The translations under genes were made by a program, and so were the position numbers. From Vitreoscilla sp. (GTDB lineage: Bacteria > Pseudomonadota > Gammaproteobacteria > Burkholderiales > Burkholderiaceae), in NCBI GenBank assembly GCA_014378125.1, contig JACMOG010000233.1, positions 1 to 7,360 of the forward strand: a stretch of 7,360 bases of DNA, read 5' to 3'. This document shows positions 5,790 to 7,360 of this stretch, in pieces. The notes beneath the pieces are model-generated. The model did not search any database and was not told the DNA's origin. It saw nothing but the letters and a program-made list of their open reading frames with translations. Numbering within the stretch: the first letter of the stretch is position 1; every line of letters begins with the position of its first letter.

Positions 5790-6986
5790 TCAGGCGCGAG
5801 GCACGGGATGCTCGCCGCGCAGCGCCGCCCATGCCAGGCCCCACGTGAGCAACGCGACGATGGCGACGCCGGCCAGCATGGGACGCGCGGTGCCGTCGAC
5901 GACCAGGCCCATGACCGCGATGACGATCGCGCCGCCCACCATCTCCATCGTGCCCATCAGGGCCGAGGCGGCGCCCGCGATGTCGCCGTGGTTCTCCAGC
6001 GCCATCACCGACGTGGACGGAATGACGAGGCCCAGGAAGCCGAACCCGATCATCAGCATCACGATCAACGTCGGCAGGTTGTCGATGCCCGCCAGATTCA
6101 GCGCGGCGCCGGCGGTCATCGTCAGCGCGAAACCGGCGGCCGCCACCGAGACCAGTCGGCGCAGGCCGTAGCGAGCGCCGAGCCGGCCCGCGAGCTGCGA
6201 GGCGCCGATGAACGACGCGGCGTTGACCGAGAACGCCAGGCTGTACTGCCGCGGCGTGAGGCCGTAGTGATTGATCAGCACGAACGACGAGTTGGAGAGA
6301 TAGACGAAGAACGCGCTGACGCCCAGCGACAGCACGCCCGCCATCGCCATGAAATGCGGGTCGCGCACCAGCAGCGCGAACGCGCGCAGGGTGCTGGCCA
6401 CGCCGCTGTTGGCTCGGTCGACGGAAGGCCGCGTCTCTTCCAGCGCGAAAGCGGTCAGCGCGAGCCCCAGCAGGCCGATCATGGCGATCGCCCAGAAGAT
6501 GACCGACCAGCCGCCCGCGTCGATGATCAGGCTGCCCACCACCGGCGCCAGGATCGGGCTGACGCTGAACACGAGCATCAGCAGCGACATCAGCCGCGCG
6601 GCTTCCGCGCCGGTGTGCAGGTCGCGCACCACCGCCAGCGTGATGACGCTGGGCGCGCCGCCGCCCAGGCCCTGCACCACGCGGAACGCCACCAGCCAGC
6701 CGATGCTGGGCGACAGCGCGCAACCGATGCTGCCGACGACGAACAGGCCGATGCCCACGTACAGCGGTGGCTTGCGCCCGAACATGTCGGAGGCCGGCCC
6801 GTAGGCGAGCTGGCTCAGCGCGAACGACAGGAAGAAGGTCATCAGGCTCAGCTGCACCTGGTGCACGTCGGCGTGCAGCGCACGGCCGATGGCCGGCAGC
6901 GCGGGCAGGTACATGTCGATGGCGAAGGGGCCGATGGCCTGCAGCAGACCCAGGACGAGCGCAAGGCGCAGGAAGTTGTGTCTCAT
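5790..6986 (-). CDS. Bcr/CflA family MFS drug-resistance transporter
   Basis: This 398-residue integral inner-membrane protein has about twelve hydrophobic segments and the signatures of the Bcr/CflA (DHA1) family of proton-driven exporters. TM1 carries AIDMYLPALP (22-31) with the membrane aspartate D24, typical of the family. Motif A is GPASDMFGRKPPL (63-75) between TM2 and TM3. Motif B-like RVVQGLGGGAPSVITLAVVRDL (102-123) contains R102 and a second conserved Arg-Asp. Motif C is SVSPILAPVVGSLI (141-154). A hydrophilic central loop (about 182-200) separates the two six-helix halves. Substrates cannot be predicted; relatives export bicyclomycin, chloramphenicol, sulfonamides or small peptides and amino acids. 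The ATG at 6986 has no recognisable ribosome binding site but has a TATACT hexamer 10 nt upstream, which suggests a very short or absent 5' leader. The gene is divergent from the LRR gene and is the first of the minus-strand series. Confidence 0.92.
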   Translation of the reverse strand: MRHNFLRLALVLGLLQAIGPFAIDMYLPALPAIGRALHADVHQVQLSLMTFFLSFALSQLAYGPASDMFGRKPPLYVGIGLFVVGSIGCALSPSIGWLVAFRVVQGLGGGAPSVITLAVVRDLHTGAEAARLMSLLMLVFSVSPILAPVVGSLIIDAGGWSVIFWAIAMIGLLGLALTAFALEETRPSVDRANSGVASTLRAFALLVRDPHFMAMAGVLSLGVSAFFVYLSNSSFVLINHYGLTPRQYSLAFSVNAASFIGASQLAGRLGARYGLRRLVSVAAAGFALTMTAGAALNLAGIDNLPTLIVMLMIGFGFLGLVIPSTSVMALENHGDIAGAASALMGTMEMVGGAIVIAVMGLVVDGTARPMLAGVAIVALLTWGLAWAALRGEHPVPRA

Positions 6987-7004
6987 GGAGCGGCGCAGTA
7001 TAGA
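6976..7004 (+). promoter_or_regulatory. Candidate promoter of the LRR gene
   Basis: TTGTGT (6976-6981) and TATAGA (6999-7004) are separated by 17 bp, the best sigma-70 spacing. They match three and four of six consensus bases. The expected start near 7011 would leave a leader of about 20 nt before the ATG at 7031. The -35 box lies inside the start of the exporter gene on the other strand. Modest matches, so this is a candidate only. Confidence 0.35.
6997..7002 (-). promoter_or_regulatory. Candidate -10 box of the exporter gene
   Basis: On the minus strand TATACT (7002-6997) matches five of six bases of the sigma-70 -10 consensus and is the only AT-rich hexamer in the 44-bp gap. It overlaps the opposing TATAGA box. 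No acceptable -35 box is found at 16-18 bp. A start 6-8 nt downstream would leave only about 3-5 nt before the exporter ATG. Confidence 0.4.
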
Positions 7005-7030
7005 GACGCCGCGACGACAATGGGCGGGCC

Positions 7031-7360
7031 ATGACCGAGGCCTTGCAAACCCTGTCCGACCTGCGCGCCGGCCGCCTCACCGGCGCGACGCGCCTCGACC
7101 TGCGCCACTGCCAGCTCGACGACTTCCCGCGCGAGATCTTCGCCCTCGCCGACACGCTGCAGATGCTCGATCTCTCCGGCAACCGCCTGCGTGCGCTGCC
7201 CGACGACCTGCCGCGGCTGCGCAAGTTGCGCATCCTGTTCTGTTCGAACAACCCGTTCGACTCGCTGCCCGCGGTGCTCGGGCGTTGCCAGCGGCTGGAC
7301 ATCGTCGGCTTCAAGGCCAACGCGATCGCGCACGTGCCTGCCGAGGCGATTCCGCCCGAC
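7031..7360 (+). CDS. Leucine-rich-repeat protein, N-terminal part (possible LRR protein kinase)
   Basis: An ATG at 7031 opens a frame that runs to the edge of the window (110 codons, no stop), so this is the N-terminal fragment of a longer protein. After a short lead-in (MTEALQTLSDLRAGRLTG) come four leucine-rich repeats with an exact 23-residue period: about 19-41, 42-64, 65-87 and 88-110. The clearest is LQMLDLSGNRLRALPDDLPRL (43-63), matching the LxxLxLxxNxLxxLPxxL consensus. The third has the variant core LRILFCSNNPFDSLP and the fourth is degenerate (IVGFKANAIAHVP). There is no signal peptide, so it should be cytoplasmic. The start resembles Burkholderiales and Pseudomonas proteins in which N-terminal LRRs are followed by a Ser/Thr-kinase-like domain; that domain would lie beyond the window, so the kinase part is inference. 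The ribosome binding site is weak (GGGCGGG). The gene diverges from the exporter gene. Confidence 0.85.
   Translation, partial: MTEALQTLSDLRAGRLTGATRLDLRHCQLDDFPREIFALADTLQMLDLSGNRLRALPDDLPRLRKLRILFCSNNPFDSLPAVLGRCQRLDIVGFKANAIAHVPAEAIPPD

Noticed and set aside
3308..5848. Plus-strand open frame of 846 codons, longer than the gene on the other strand.
   Set aside because: It lies opposite prpE and part of the HDOD gene, and its translation is His/Arg/Gly-rich low complexity typical of the antisense frame of GC-rich genes. The minus-strand frames carry clear family motifs.
5808..7034. Plus-strand open frame of 408 codons opposite the exporter.
   Set aside because: It is extremely rich in Arg, Gln, His, Asp and Ala with no hydrophobic core; the opposite strand encodes a clear 12-helix transporter.
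1..7360. Mobile elements, CRISPR arrays, tRNA or rRNA genes, defence systems.
   Set aside because: No transposase or integrase motif, no regularly spaced direct repeats, no cloverleaf sequence and no known defence-gene motif was seen; gene content is metabolic, transport and regulatory.

Overview
The window is GC-rich chromosomal DNA with dense, mostly co-oriented genes, short gaps and a strong G/C bias at third codon positions, which produces long open shadow frames on both strands. The gene content is a PrpE-type propionyl-CoA synthetase, an HDOD protein, a YpfH-type esterase, a Bcr/CflA exporter and a leucine-rich-repeat protein of the kind that often precedes a kinase domain. Together with the base composition this suggests a betaproteobacterium of the order Burkholderiales, plausibly Comamonadaceae. 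That placement is inference; there is no rRNA or other direct marker here.

Layout, left to right. (1) Positions 1-384, plus strand: the 3' end of a Ser/Thr/Gly/Ala-rich, probably exported protein of unknown function with a calcium-loop-like DANGDG motif. (2) From 406 to 6986 six genes run leftward on the minus strand. In transcription order they are a Bcr/CflA MFS exporter (6986-5790), a PrpE-type acyl-CoA synthetase (5737-3821), an HDOD-domain protein (3723-2815), a YpfH-like serine esterase (2754-2068), a 78-residue protein with a winged-helix-like C-terminal half (1968-1732) and a type III (CaiB/BaiF) CoA-transferase (1596-406). Gaps are 52, 97, 60, 99 and 135 bp, so partial co-transcription is possible, but each gap has room for its own signals. 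(3) From 7031 to the right edge, plus strand: the start of a leucine-rich-repeat protein, divergent from the exporter across only 44 bp.

The genes do not form one obvious pathway. Two act on CoA thioesters (PrpE and the CaiB-family transferase), one is an esterase, one an exporter, and HDOD proteins are usually signalling or regulatory. I see no mobile element, tRNA, rRNA, CRISPR array or prophage gene, and no stretch above 300 bp without a gene. The window looks like ordinary core or near-core chromosome. I found no convincing new multi-gene system. The points most worth checking are the compact divergent promoter between exporter and LRR gene (with a possible leaderless exporter mRNA), the inverted repeats at or beside ribosome binding sites of several minus-strand genes (most clearly the CoA-transferase), a substitution in the normally conserved A8 loop of the PrpE homologue, and the small uncharacterised protein.
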